DNA from: Paraburkholderia hiiakae
Lineage (GTDB): Bacteria; Pseudomonadota; Gammaproteobacteria; Burkholderiales; Burkholderiaceae
Direction: 5' to 3'
DNA: 64,000 nt
NCBI RefSeq assembly: GCF_904848665.1
Contig: NZ_CAJHCQ010000025.1
Coordinates: 1-64,000, forward strand
How positions within the stretch are numbered: the first letter of the stretch is position 1; each line of letters opens with the position of its first letter. The notes under the pieces are model-generated. The model saw only the letters and a program-made list of their open reading frames with translations, was not told the origin of the DNA and did not search any database. Of the stretch, positions 47,996-56,755 are shown in pieces. A program made the position numbers and the translations under genes.

Positions 47996-49111
47996 TCAGT
48001 TCGCGGCGGTCTTGGTGGCGTCCTTGTGCCACGTGTAGACGACGAAGCGGAACGACTTCAGGTCGCCCTGTGCGTCGTACTCGACCCTGCCGATCGGCGT
48101 GTTGAACGCGTTCTTGTGCAGGTAGGCCGCGACCTTGGTCGGGTCCGTGCTCTTCGCGCCGGCAATGCCGTCGGCGATCACTTCAACCGCGGCGTACGAC
48201 GGCATCTGGAACGGGCCGTTCGCGTCGCGCTTGGCGTCGGCGAATGCCTTCACGAGTTTGGCGTTGGCGGGGTCCGATGCGAAGTCGGCGGGCAGCGTGA
48301 CGAGCATGCCTTCCGAAGCCGGGCCGGCGATGGCGGTCACGTCCTTGTTGCCCACGCCTTCCGGACCCATGAACGTGGCCCTCACGCCCTGCTCACGCGA
48401 CTGGCGCATCAGCAGGCCCATTTCCGGGTGATAGCCGCCGAAGTAGACGAAGTCCACGCCCTGCGACTTGAGCTTCGTGACAACTGCGGAGTAGTCCGAA
48501 TCACCGGCGTTGATGCCTTCGAACACCACGACAGGAATATGCGCCTTGTCGAGCGCGGCCTTGACCGACGTGGCGATGCCCTGGCCGTACGACTGCTTGT
48601 CGTGCAGGATCGCAACCTTCTTCGGCTTGACCTTGTTGATGATGTAGGCGGCGGCTGCCGGACCTTGCTGGTCGTCGCGGCCGATGGTGCGGAAGATGAA
48701 CTGGCGCTTCTTGCCTTCGGTCAGCTGCGGCGCGGTGGCCGACGGCGTGACCATCACGACGCCTTCGTTCTCGTAGATGTCCGAAGCGGGAATCGTCGAG
48801 CCCGAGCAGACGTGGCCGACCACGTACTGGATATGCTGCGAAACGATCTTGTTGGCGACGGCGACAGCCTGCTTCGGCTCGCACGAGTCGTCCATCAGGA
48901 CGGCTTCGAGCTTGTTGCCGTTCACACCGCCGGCGGCATTGATCTGCTCGATGGCAGTCAGCGCGCCCGCCTTGACCATGTCGCCGTACTGGGCGACCGG
49001 GCCGCTGAACGGGCCGGCAATGGCGATCTTCACGGTGTCGGCGTTCGCGCTTGCACCAAATGCGAGCAGCGCGGCGGCCACGGAAACAGCGGTAAGGCGG
49101 GACAACATCAT
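47996..49111 (-). CDS. livK: Branched-chain amino-acid ABC transporter substrate-binding protein
   Basis: A 371-aa periplasmic binding protein with a Sec signal (RLTAVSVAAALLAFGASANA) and the Leu/Ile/Val-binding type body: VKIAIAGPFSGPVAQYGDMV, a Cys pair (DDSCEPKQ, VGHVCSGST) and FVYFGGYHPEMGLLMRQ. GAGGAG precedes ATG 49111. It is the first gene of the operon. The exact amino acid bound is not readable. The symbol could equally be livJ. Confidence 0.9.
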   Translation of the reverse strand: MMLSRLTAVSVAAALLAFGASANADTVKIAIAGPFSGPVAQYGDMVKAGALTAIEQINAAGGVNGNKLEAVLMDDSCEPKQAVAVANKIVSQHIQYVVGHVCSGSTIPASDIYENEGVVMVTPSATAPQLTEGKKRQFIFRTIGRDDQQGPAAAAYIINKVKPKKVAILHDKQSYGQGIATSVKAALDKAHIPVVVFEGINAGDSDYSAVVTKLKSQGVDFVYFGGYHPEMGLLMRQSREQGVRATFMGPEGVGNKDVTAIAGPASEGMLVTLPADFASDPANAKLVKAFADAKRDANGPFQMPSYAAVEVIADGIAGAKSTDPTKVAAYLHKNAFNTPIGRVEYDAQGDLKSFRFVVYTWHKDATKTAAN

Positions 49112-50122
49112 CAGGAGCTCCTCGATTGTTTTCGGGTCAACCGGTCAGACGGAATGACCTGCGCAAACGAACAGCGCCCCAATGACCTTCAATGGGGAAC
49201 AACCACGGCGAGCACCAGAAAAAAAAGACGTGACGGGGCCCGGCGTGTATCAGCGCCCTGGTAGGCGGCTGAGTTCGGAGAGACTGCTGAGTTACAGACT
49301 CTGTTGCGCAAGCGATCCGCCTGCCCCGTTCGCTGCAATTCATACCGGAAAGGTGGACCGGCCTGAATCAGCGACCCGCGGATGCTATCAATAATCCATT
49401 TTTACGGCAACTAAGGGTTTTTTCGGATATCGATTCGAGTTTTGACATCGGTCAATTGAGGGGAATACTGGAAAGCGCTTGAAAAAGCTCGGGAAAATGG
49501 CCTTTCATGAGGGCTGTGGACCACTATTCCGGCCAAGGTGGCCGGCTGGCCCGGGCGTACGGAATACCTTGATTTTTGATTTTTACGTGATATTGATCGT
49601 CATTTTAATTTTCCACAGAATCTGATCGGCGAATCGTATCTGACAAATAAATTCAATGTTAATTAATAGTCACTCCAAAATCGCCAGTCTTATTATCTAA
49701 ATACCGGGAATACCCTAAATACACAATGCGCCAAATCATTGATTTACAAGGATAAATATTACAATAACCTTAAATTTTTATCTTTGAATCCGCCACATAA
49801 TCTGGATCACCTTCGCTTCACCCACATCTCCGCCTCTCAATCCGAAAGCGATAAAATTCTCGCTAAAGCTCGGCGTTTTCCCATAATCGGATCGCGCAGT
49901 CTCGAATTAATCTTCGCGACACCGTCGCGCGGCCGCCTCACTGACCTGCCAGCGCGTTCCAGCCCCGCAAGAGTCGGTGGTATCCTCGCTCCCTCGCCGC
50001 GCCCGCATGCACCACTGAGGCGCATGCCGCGTGCTCTCGCGCCACGCGTGAAGCCGGCGACGCCGCACCCTGTAGCTCCGAAAAAACCGCAAGAACCCAG
50101 CACTCGGGGGAGATCAAACAGC
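49112..50122. other. Long AT-rich non-coding region between the two ABC operons
   Basis: About 1.0 kb between divergent operons. The part 49380-49860 is strongly AT-rich. A TTGACA hexamer lies at 49442-49447 without a good -10 match. An open frame runs from 49739 into the binding-protein gene, but its first 128 codons have no signal or ribosome support. GGGGGAG precedes ATG 50123. A long 5' leader with regulatory structure is possible. No RNA family is recognised. Confidence 0.45.
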
Positions 50123-51112
50123 ATGAAGACCTTCAAGCAGGCAGCCATTGCCGCCACCCTTTCCCTCATCGCCAGCGCCGCCGCGCTCGCGCTGACTTCG
50201 GGCGCCGCGCGCGCCGCCGAAACCGCGACCGTGGAAGTGCTGTCGATCGTCGAGCACCCGGCACTCGACGCGATCCGCGACGGCGTGCGCGACGAACTCA
50301 AGGCCGCCGGCTACGACGCCGGCAAGAATCTCAAGTGGGAATACCAGAGCGCGCAGGGCAACACGGGGACCGCCGCGCAGATCGCGCGCAAGTTCGTGGG
50401 CGACAACCCGAGCGCGATCGTTGCGATCGCCACGCCCTCGGCGCAAGCCGTTGTGGCCGCAACGAAGTCCGTGCCCGTGGTGTACTCGGGCGTGACCGAC
50501 CCGGTGGCCGCGCAGCTCGTCAAGACGTGGACGCCGAGCGGCACGAACGTGACGGGCGTTTCCGACAAGCTGCCGCTCGACAAGCAGGTTGCGCTCATCA
50601 AACGCATCGTGCCGAACGCGAAAACCGTCGGCATGGTCTACAACCCGGGTGAAGCGAATTCGGTCGTGGTCGTGAAGGCGCTCAAGGAACTGCTCGCGCA
50701 GCAGGGCATGGCGCTCAAGGAAGCCGCCGCGCCGCGCACCGTGGACATCGGCCCGGCTGCGAAGAGCCTGATCGGCAAGGTCGACGTGATCTACACGAAC
50801 ACCGACAACAACGTGGTTTCGGCGTACGAAGCGCTCGTGAAGGTCGCCAACGATGCGAAGATCCCGCTCGTCGCTTCCGATACGGACAGCGTGAAGCGCG
50901 GCGCCATCGCAGCGCTCGGCATCGACTACAGCGACCTCGGTCATCAAACGGGCAAGGTCGTCGTGCGTATTCTCAAGGGTGAGAAGCCGGGCGCGATCGC
51001 CTCGGAAACCAGCAGCAAGCTGCAACTGTTCGTGAATCCGGCCGCCGCACAAAAGCAAGGCGTGACGCTCTCGGCCGACCTGCTCAAGGACGCGACCACG
51101 GTCGTGAAGTAA
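50123..51112 (+). CDS. ABC transporter substrate-binding protein, TrpX-like (PF04392 type)
   Basis: A 329-aa periplasmic protein of the ABC substrate-binding family PF04392, often linked to tryptophan/tyrosine uptake (TrpX). A Sec signal (AATLSLIASAAALALTSGA) precedes VEVLSIVEHPALDAIRDGV. The typical core motifs ATPSAQAVVAATKSVPVVYS and DVIYTNTDNNVVSAYEALV follow. ATG at 50123 was chosen over the long upstream open frame. It is followed by a strong hairpin, then the permease and ATPase genes. The substrate is inferred from the family only. Confidence 0.88.
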   Translation: MKTFKQAAIAATLSLIASAAALALTSGAARAAETATVEVLSIVEHPALDAIRDGVRDELKAAGYDAGKNLKWEYQSAQGNTGTAAQIARKFVGDNPSAIVAIATPSAQAVVAATKSVPVVYSGVTDPVAAQLVKTWTPSGTNVTGVSDKLPLDKQVALIKRIVPNAKTVGMVYNPGEANSVVVVKALKELLAQQGMALKEAAAPRTVDIGPAAKSLIGKVDVIYTNTDNNVVSAYEALVKVANDAKIPLVASDTDSVKRGAIAALGIDYSDLGHQTGKVVVRILKGEKPGAIASETSSKLQLFVNPAAAQKQGVTLSADLLKDATTVVK

Positions 51113-51192
51113 GCCGCAGCCGTGGCGCATCGCACGCAGTCACACTGCCAGGCCCGATAAAGGCCGCTCATTTGCGTAACGACGGTGCGCAA

Positions 51193-51223
51193 CGGCGAGC
51201 CGCCCCATCCGGGCGGCTCGCCG
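51193..51223 (+). promoter_or_regulatory. Strong hairpin between binding-protein and permease genes
   Basis: A perfect 13-bp stem (CGGCGAGCCGCCC / GGGCGGCTCGCCG) with a 5-base loop. It lies about 80 bases after the binding-protein stop and about 50 before the permease ATG. No T-tract follows, so an mRNA stability or attenuation role is more likely than full termination. It mirrors the hairpin in the liv-type operon. Confidence 0.6.
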
Positions 51224-51274
51224 CGCGTCGACTCCGGCGCACCGCCGCCGCAGACCGCAACAGGATTCTTCCTC

Positions 51275-52171
51275 ATGTCCCTCTACTCGCTTCTGGGCGC
51301 GCTCGAGATCGGGCTGATCTTCAGTCTCGTGGCCCTCGGGGTGCTGATCTCGTTTCGCATCCTCAACTTCCCCGACCTCACCGTCGACGGCAGCTTTCCA
51401 CTCGGCGGCGCCGTGGCGGCCACGTTGATCGCCGCAGGCCACGATCCGTTTCTCGCCACCGCGTGCGCGATCGTTGCGGGCGCAATCGCCGGCTTCATCA
51501 CCGGCTGGCTCAACGTGCGCCTGAAGATCATGGATCTGCTCGCCAGCATCCTCATGATGATCGCGCTCTATTCGATCAACTTGCGCGTGATGGGCGCGCC
51601 GAACGTGCCGCTCATTTCCGAAGCCACGATATTCACGATCATTCAGCCCGCATGGCTGCCCGACTACGTGCTGCGCCCGCTCGCGCTGCTGGTCGTCGTG
51701 CTGGCCGCGAAGTTCGGTCTGGACTGGTTCTTCTCGTCGCAATACGGTCTCGCGCTGCGCGCAACGGGCGCGAACCCGCGCATGGCGCGCGCGCAGGGCA
51801 TCGCCACGGGCCGTGCAACGCTCGCCGGCATGGCGCTCTCCAACGCGCTCGTCGCTTTGGCTGGCGCCCTCTTCGCGCAGACCCAAGGCGGCTCGGACAT
51901 TTCGATGGGCATCGGCACCATCGTGATCGGGCTTGCGGCCGTGATCATCGGCGAGAGCATCCTGCCCGCGCGCCGGCTCGTGCTCACCACGCTCGCCGCC
52001 GTGCTCGGCGCGATCCTTTATCGCTTCTTCATTGCGCTCGCGCTCAACAGCGATTTCATCGGCCTCAAGGCGCAGGACCTGAATCTCGTCACCGCCGTGC
52101 TCGTGACGATCGCGCTCGTGCTGCCCGCCACGCGCAAGAAGCTGTTCGGCCGCAAGAACGGGAGGGCATGA
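51275..52171 (+). CDS. ABC transporter permease, TrpY-like
   Basis: A 298-aa permease with about nine hydrophobic segments. It starts LLGALEIGLIFSLVALGVLI and contains ILNFPDLTVDGSFPLGGAVA, typical of the permease paired with PF04392 binding proteins. ATG at 51275 follows AGGA at 9 bases. It ends one base before the ATPase gene. The family is related to the LivH/LivM permease group. Confidence 0.88.
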   Translation: MSLYSLLGALEIGLIFSLVALGVLISFRILNFPDLTVDGSFPLGGAVAATLIAAGHDPFLATACAIVAGAIAGFITGWLNVRLKIMDLLASILMMIALYSINLRVMGAPNVPLISEATIFTIIQPAWLPDYVLRPLALLVVVLAAKFGLDWFFSSQYGLALRATGANPRMARAQGIATGRATLAGMALSNALVALAGALFAQTQGGSDISMGIGTIVIGLAAVIIGESILPARRLVLTTLAAVLGAILYRFFIALALNSDFIGLKAQDLNLVTAVLVTIALVLPATRKKLFGRKNGRA

Positions 52172-52172
52172 G

Positions 52173-52967
52173 ATGCTCAGCGCCAAAGACCTCAAACTGA
52201 CTTTCAACCCCGGCACGCCGATCGAAACGCGCGCCCTGCGCGGTCTCACGCTCGAAATCCCCAGCGCCCAGTTCGTGGCCGTGATCGGCTCGAACGGCGC
52301 GGGCAAGTCCACTTTCCTCAACGCGATCAGCGGCGACCAGCGGGTGGATACCGGCACCATCACCATCGACGGCCAGGACGTCACGAAGAAGCAGGCATGG
52401 GATCGCGCGCATCTCGTCGCTCGCGTGTTTCAGGACCCGATGGCCGGCACCTGCGAGGCGCTCACCATCGAGGAAAACATGGCGCTCGCGATGGCGCGCG
52501 GCAAGCGCCGCGGCTTCGGTCCCGCGCTGAAAAAGCAGGACCGCGAACTGTTTCGCGCGAAGCTGCGTCTCTTGAATCTGGGCCTGGAAAATCGTCTGAG
52601 CGATCGCATCGGCCTGCTTTCGGGTGGCCAGCGCCAGGCGGTGAGTCTGCTGATGGCGTCGCTGCAGCCTTCGCGCATCCTGCTGCTCGACGAGCACACG
52701 GCAGCGCTCGATCCGAAAACGGCCGCGTTCGTGCTGGAACTGACAGCGCGTATCGTGGAAGAGGCGAAGCTCACGACCATGATGGTCACGCACAGCATGC
52801 GCCAGGCGCTCGACTACGGCCAGCGCACGGTGATGCTGCACCAGGGTCAGGTGGTGCTCGACGTTTCGGGCGAAGCGCGCCGCGGACTCGACGTGCCGGA
52901 CCTGCTGCGCATGTTCGAGCAGAATCGCCACGAGAAGCTCGACGACGACGCGCTGCTGCTGGGATAA
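52173..52967 (+). CDS. ABC transporter ATP-binding protein, TrpZ-like
   Basis: A 264-aa ATPase with Walker A GSNGAGKSTFLN, the signature LLSGGQRQAVSLLMASL and Walker B ILLLDEHTAALDP (Asp-Glu-His instead of the usual Asp-Glu-Pro, which is common in this family), and VTHSM for the H-loop. It follows the permease by one base. The terminator lies inside the end of the convergent flhC gene. Confidence 0.9.
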   Translation: MLSAKDLKLTFNPGTPIETRALRGLTLEIPSAQFVAVIGSNGAGKSTFLNAISGDQRVDTGTITIDGQDVTKKQAWDRAHLVARVFQDPMAGTCEALTIEENMALAMARGKRRGFGPALKKQDRELFRAKLRLLNLGLENRLSDRIGLLSGGQRQAVSLLMASLQPSRILLLDEHTAALDPKTAAFVLELTARIVEEAKLTTMMVTHSMRQALDYGQRTVMLHQGQVVLDVSGEARRGLDVPDLLRMFEQNRHEKLDDDALLLG

Positions 52968-52991
52968 CGCCCTCCGGCCGCAAACCGCCGC

Positions 52992-53633
52992 TCAAGCCAG
53001 GCCCGCCCCTCGATCGAGGCGGCGGGCTTTTTCATACGCGTGCAGAACGCCCCGGTCCGCCGCCCCCAGCGGCTGCGCCACCTGCGCAGCGTGTCCAAAT
53101 GTCGTGTTCAGTTTTCCCGCTCGTGAAGGCGGACGGCAGAGTCCGCAAACGTAATTCGAGGCAGGCTCGTACGCGTGCGAGACAAATTGCCCACCGCATT
53201 GCGTGCAAGTGCAAAGACCCAGAACAGAGCGTTCGACGAAGCGGAGCAGTGTCCACGCGCGCGTGAAGGTCAGCACGACTTCGCCCGAATTCGACGTGTG
53301 CTCGAGATAGAGCTGGTACGCGCTCAGGAACGCATCGACGTGCTCCTCTTGCGCGACGTCCAGCAGAAAGCGGTAGAACGAATAATAGAGCGACGCGTGA
53401 ATATTGGGTCGCCAGGTGACGAACCAGTCGGCGGAATACGGCAACATGCCCTTGGAGGGCGATTTCCCGCACAACTCTTTATACAGCCGGATGAGACGAT
53501 CGCGAGACAGCGTCGTTTCCGCTTCGAGCACCTGCATGCGCGCCCCATAGCCGATCATCCGGATCGCAAGCTGCGTCTGTTTCGCTTCGTCAAGCAAGCT
53601 CTTCATTGCCGCACGCTGAACGACCGCGCTCAC
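52992..53633 (-). CDS. flhC: Flagellar master regulator subunit FlhC
   Basis: A 213-aa FlhC that forms a complex with FlhD to activate class II flagellar genes. It has the conserved LSRDRLIRLYKELCGKSPSK and ADWFVTWRPNIHASLYY. The zinc site is formed by C143-x2-C146 and C163-x2-C166. GTG at 53633 overlaps the flhD stop (GTGA) and has GAGG 7 bases upstream; ATG 27 bases later is the alternative and gives a more usual N-terminus. It stands apart from any flagellar structural gene here, so it may be an extra copy. Confidence 0.88.
   Translation of the reverse strand: MSAVVQRAAMKSLLDEAKQTQLAIRMIGYGARMQVLEAETTLSRDRLIRLYKELCGKSPSKGMLPYSADWFVTWRPNIHASLYYSFYRFLLDVAQEEHVDAFLSAYQLYLEHTSNSGEVVLTFTRAWTLLRFVERSVLGLCTCTQCGGQFVSHAYEPASNYVCGLCRPPSRAGKLNTTFGHAAQVAQPLGAADRGVLHAYEKARRLDRGAGLA
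53001..53032 (+). terminator. Terminator of the TrpXYZ-like operon, inside flhC 3' end
   Basis: The stem GCCCGCC... / ...GGCGGGC with an inner CTCGATCGAG palindrome is followed by TTTTT. The same bases encode the last residues of FlhC on the other strand, so the two genes share this end. Confidence 0.78.
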
Positions 53634-53944
53634 TGGATCGCCTCAACGGGTTGCTGCGCAAGCAGGATCACCGTCTGCATGGCGGCATCCTCGTGCCTCA
53701 CGTTGTGCGTGAGCGCGGAGAGCAGCATGTGATCGTCAAAGCGGAAACGGCAAAGCAACATGTTCGATCCCGCAAGCTTCATCAGTTGTGCAGATGTTAG
53801 CGTCGCCATCAGCTCGGCGATTTCGTGGCTCACGCCGAGGCGCAGCATCGCTTCGGCACGGTTTTCCCGCACCATCTGCTGGGCCAGCATCAGATACGAC
53901 AGGTTGATCTCCCGGATCTCATGGAGAAGTCCATTGTTGTTCAA
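53630..53944 (-). CDS. flhD: Flagellar master regulator subunit FlhD, TTG start
   Basis: A 104-aa FlhD. With TTG at 53944 (AGAGGG 4 bases before), the N-terminus NNNGLLHEIREINLSYLMLA aligns in length with the usual start of FlhD (family form: xxSELLxxIxxINLSYLLLA). GTG 30 bases upstream is the alternative. The body has AEAMLRLGVSHEIAELMATL. It is shorter at the C-terminus than the 116-119 aa enterobacterial form. It is the first gene of the pair. Confidence 0.85.
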   Translation of the reverse strand: MNNNGLLHEIREINLSYLMLAQQMVRENRAEAMLRLGVSHEIAELMATLTSAQLMKLAGSNMLLCRFRFDDHMLLSALTHNVRHEDAAMQTVILLAQQPVEAIQ

Positions 53945-54135
53945 GATACCCTCTTCATCTCTCAGCTTGTCCACGCTGATTCACGCTCGGCGACATTGCC
54001 GGATCGACGACATCTTATTGAGATACGCCGGCCGAAGAATTGAGGATTGTCAAAAAACGGATACCCGTTGCCCTGTGCGACGGGACGCCGCAGCCGCACA
54101 CACCCTGTCAATTCTCCGGGCTCCTGTTGCAGCGC

Positions 54136-56277
54136 TCATATTTCGGCTATCAGGCTGCTGCGGGCCGACTGATAGGCCTTGCTGCCCACGCCGTGGTGCT
54201 CGGCCGCATCCAGTAGCGCGCGCCGCGCAGGCGAATGCGCCACGCCGGGAAGCACGCGATCCAGCATGATCGACGAGTCCTGAAACGGAATGCCCACGCG
54301 GCGCGCTTTCACGGAGCGCCGCGACCGGCCACCGATGCCCGACGACGTCGCTCGACGCACTTCCGAATCGAGATAAACCGTCTCCTCCCAGATCAGGAGG
54401 CGCGCCAGATTGCCAAGGCGGCTAGCCGAGCTGCGGGCGGCAAACGGGGCCGCATGCGTTCTCATCCAGTCTCGCAACTGCTGCGCGGGCATCGGACGCG
54501 CGACGCCGTAGCCTTGCACGAGGTCCACGCCAAGCACGACGAACGCATCGACCAGGCCCTGGTCCTCGACGCCCTCGACGACGACCGTTCTGCCGAGCGA
54601 ATGCGCGAGCCGCGTGATCTGATAGACGAAGCGAAGAATGTCGGAACTGTCGTTGCCCTCCAGGCGAACGATCTCCTTGTCGATCTTGATGTAGTCGAAC
54701 GGCAGCGCACGTAGACGGTTCAGGCTGCTGTGGCCGGCACCCAGATCATCCTGGGCGAGGCTTACGCCTAGCGCCTTGAACCTCGCGACGCCATTCGACG
54801 ATTGGGCGCCCTGCACCTCTTCAGTCTCGAGCACTTCGAGCGTCAGCCGTTGCGGCGCGCACGCGTGATGCCTCAGCGCGTCGCGTGTCGCCTCGAAGTA
54901 GCGCGGATCGCTCAGTCCTATCGGCGGCAGATTGAGCGAGATGTCCAGGTCGATCCCGTCGCGCAGCCACTGATTGCGTTGTGCAAGCGCCTGATGCAAG
55001 CCGCGCGCGAACAGTTCGAAGAAGTCGTCGCGCGACAATGTCGGCAAGAACAGCCCCGGCGCAAGCAGCCGGGCGCCGTCCTGCAGGCGCGCCAGTGCCT
55101 CGACTTTGGCCACCCTGCGCGTCTTCAGGTCGAGGATAGGCTGGTAGTGCATCTGCAACGCGTCGGAGCGTAGCAACGCGCTCCAACGCTGCCGCTCCGA
55201 GAACGAGACCGCGTGCGTACCGCCCTCCACGTGCGTGATACGCGTCATCGCGAACTCGATGAGCGTTCGGATGACCGCGATGAAGTCCTGCTGTTCCGCG
55301 CCGGAAAATCCGCCTGGCAAGGCGCTGAAGATGCAGAGCACGGCCTGCGGCATGTCGCCGATGCGGCATAGCGGGATCGCCACGAGGGAGCGAAATCCGC
55401 CGCGCAGCAGCGCATCGCGCCACGGCTCGACGCCGGCATCCGTCGCCACGTTGATTGCACGCTGAACCGCGCCCGTGCGCCACGCAAGCGTCGCCGGGCC
55501 GTCACGGCGCGCGGCGGCGCCGTGCTGTGCGAGCCCGGCCGTGATACCGACCATCTCGTGGATGCAGTCGTGCAGCGGACCATCGGCCACGGCTTCATAA
55601 TGGAAGTGCCCGTCGGCGCCAAGCCGCCCAGCGGCGCAGCCCGCGACTTCGCCCAGTTGTCCGATCGCGCTCACCACGCCATCCATCAGGTCTGCGTAGC
55701 TTTTCCCTTCTGACGTGATGCGCACAATCGAAAGCACCAGTTCCGAACGTGCACTCTGCATCTGCTGGTACACCTCGGTCTGAATCGCGAGATCGCGCGC
55801 AAAGCGCTGATTGAGCACGGCGAGCGCGTCGCCGTGCAAGTCGCGATCGACCTTGCGGAAAATGGCGTTGGCGAAGAGCGCCTGGCTATGTACCAGATCT
55901 TCGTGATCGAGCCCGAGCGTCGCGTGAATGCCGCCGACCTTGAGCGCCAGATCGCGGTGATCCGCGGCCGTGAGATCCGGGCTCGCGAGGCGCAGCAAAT
56001 TGCGCATCTGCTGCACCTCCAGATGATGACGCTCCGCCTTCGATAGCCGCTCAAGCATGCGCCTCGATTCAGGGCGCTTGCTCACGCCCGCGTAAAAGCG
56101 GCTCACGATGTCGGCTGCCGACGCGCTCAGGAACGCAGAAAGCGCCTCGAGCGACTTGCGATGCACCTCACCGTAGATCGCCAGTTCGTCGTTCACCGGT
56201 TGGGCCTCAGCGGCCTCAGCGTCGCCGGTTGGGCCCGCGAGTCGATTGAGCATGATGTTCGTTTGTTGTGGTTTCAA
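54136..56277 (-). CDS. Globin-GAF-EAL c-di-GMP phosphodiesterase
   Basis: A 713-aa sensor enzyme. Residues about 30-180 match a globin-coupled sensor domain, with candidate proximal His118 in KVGGIHATLGL. About 190-345 is GAF-like. About 365-605 is an EAL domain with all key residues: Glu393 (EAL), Asn449, Glu481 or Glu484, Asp510-Asp511 (DDLGAGHSS), Lys531, Glu568 and Gln588. It should therefore break down c-di-GMP, perhaps in response to oxygen. A 105-residue C-terminal extension is not recognised. A TTG at 56277 gives this length; an ATG 24 bases later is possible. It follows a small unknown gene and a chemoreceptor. Confidence 0.85.
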   Translation of the reverse strand: MKPQQTNIMLNRLAGPTGDAEAAEAQPVNDELAIYGEVHRKSLEALSAFLSASAADIVSRFYAGVSKRPESRRMLERLSKAERHHLEVQQMRNLLRLASPDLTAADHRDLALKVGGIHATLGLDHEDLVHSQALFANAIFRKVDRDLHGDALAVLNQRFARDLAIQTEVYQQMQSARSELVLSIVRITSEGKSYADLMDGVVSAIGQLGEVAGCAAGRLGADGHFHYEAVADGPLHDCIHEMVGITAGLAQHGAAARRDGPATLAWRTGAVQRAINVATDAGVEPWRDALLRGGFRSLVAIPLCRIGDMPQAVLCIFSALPGGFSGAEQQDFIAVIRTLIEFAMTRITHVEGGTHAVSFSERQRWSALLRSDALQMHYQPILDLKTRRVAKVEALARLQDGARLLAPGLFLPTLSRDDFFELFARGLHQALAQRNQWLRDGIDLDISLNLPPIGLSDPRYFEATRDALRHHACAPQRLTLEVLETEEVQGAQSSNGVARFKALGVSLAQDDLGAGHSSLNRLRALPFDYIKIDKEIVRLEGNDSSDILRFVYQITRLAHSLGRTVVVEGVEDQGLVDAFVVLGVDLVQGYGVARPMPAQQLRDWMRTHAAPFAARSSASRLGNLARLLIWEETVYLDSEVRRATSSGIGGRSRRSVKARRVGIPFQDSSIMLDRVLPGVAHSPARRALLDAAEHHGVGSKAYQSARSSLIAEI

Positions 56278-56297
56278 TCATCCGGCGAGACGACGAT

Positions 56298-56696
56298 CTA
56301 CGCCGGGCCGCCCGGCTCCAGTGCACGTAGGAAATAATTGACCTCGCCGAGAAACGCGCTCTGCGATTCGCCGGGCAAGGCTCTTTCGTCGAGCAGTTCG
56401 AGTACGCGCTCGATGCGATCACGAAAATGTTGCTTCACCTGAGCCCGGGAATCGGGGGGCAGCAGCGCCACGACCGCCTGGCAAAGCTCCCGCACCGCAA
56501 TCAGACGGCCGCCATATTCGAGCAAAGCGTTGCTCTGCACGCCCGCGAGACCTGCGAGCGCTTCGGTGAGCGACTGATCGTCGCTTTCCGGCGGCGCTGA
56601 ATCGCGCGTTTCGCGCGCTTGCCGCGTTTCATTCGCAATGCCAAGCACCCCCGCTCCTTCCGCCATGAGCGCGTCATGGTCCAGACGCCTGTTCAA
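56298..56696 (-). CDS. 132-aa protein of unknown function between chemoreceptor and EAL genes
   Basis: A soluble, mostly helical protein (QSNALLEYGGRLIAVRELCQ, then VKQHFRDRIERVLELLDE) with no family I recognise. TTG at 56696 follows GGAG at 7 bases. It lies 20 bases before the globin-GAF-EAL gene and 59 after the chemoreceptor gene on the same strand, so the three are probably one unit. It might be an adaptor of the receptor or phosphodiesterase; nothing in the sequence proves this. Confidence 0.6.
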   Translation of the reverse strand: MNRRLDHDALMAEGAGVLGIANETRQARETRDSAPPESDDQSLTEALAGLAGVQSNALLEYGGRLIAVRELCQAVVALLPPDSRAQVKQHFRDRIERVLELLDERALPGESQSAFLGEVNYFLRALEPGGPA

Positions 56697-56755
56697 TTTG
56701 CTGCTCCTTGTTTCAACCGGCCGCCGTTCGCGCGACCGAAACGGACTGTATGCGC

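Noticed and set aside
49739..50122. N-terminal extension of the TrpX-like binding protein
   Set aside because: The signal peptide starts at ATG 50123 with a good ribosome site; the upstream codons are AT-rich and unlike the gene.
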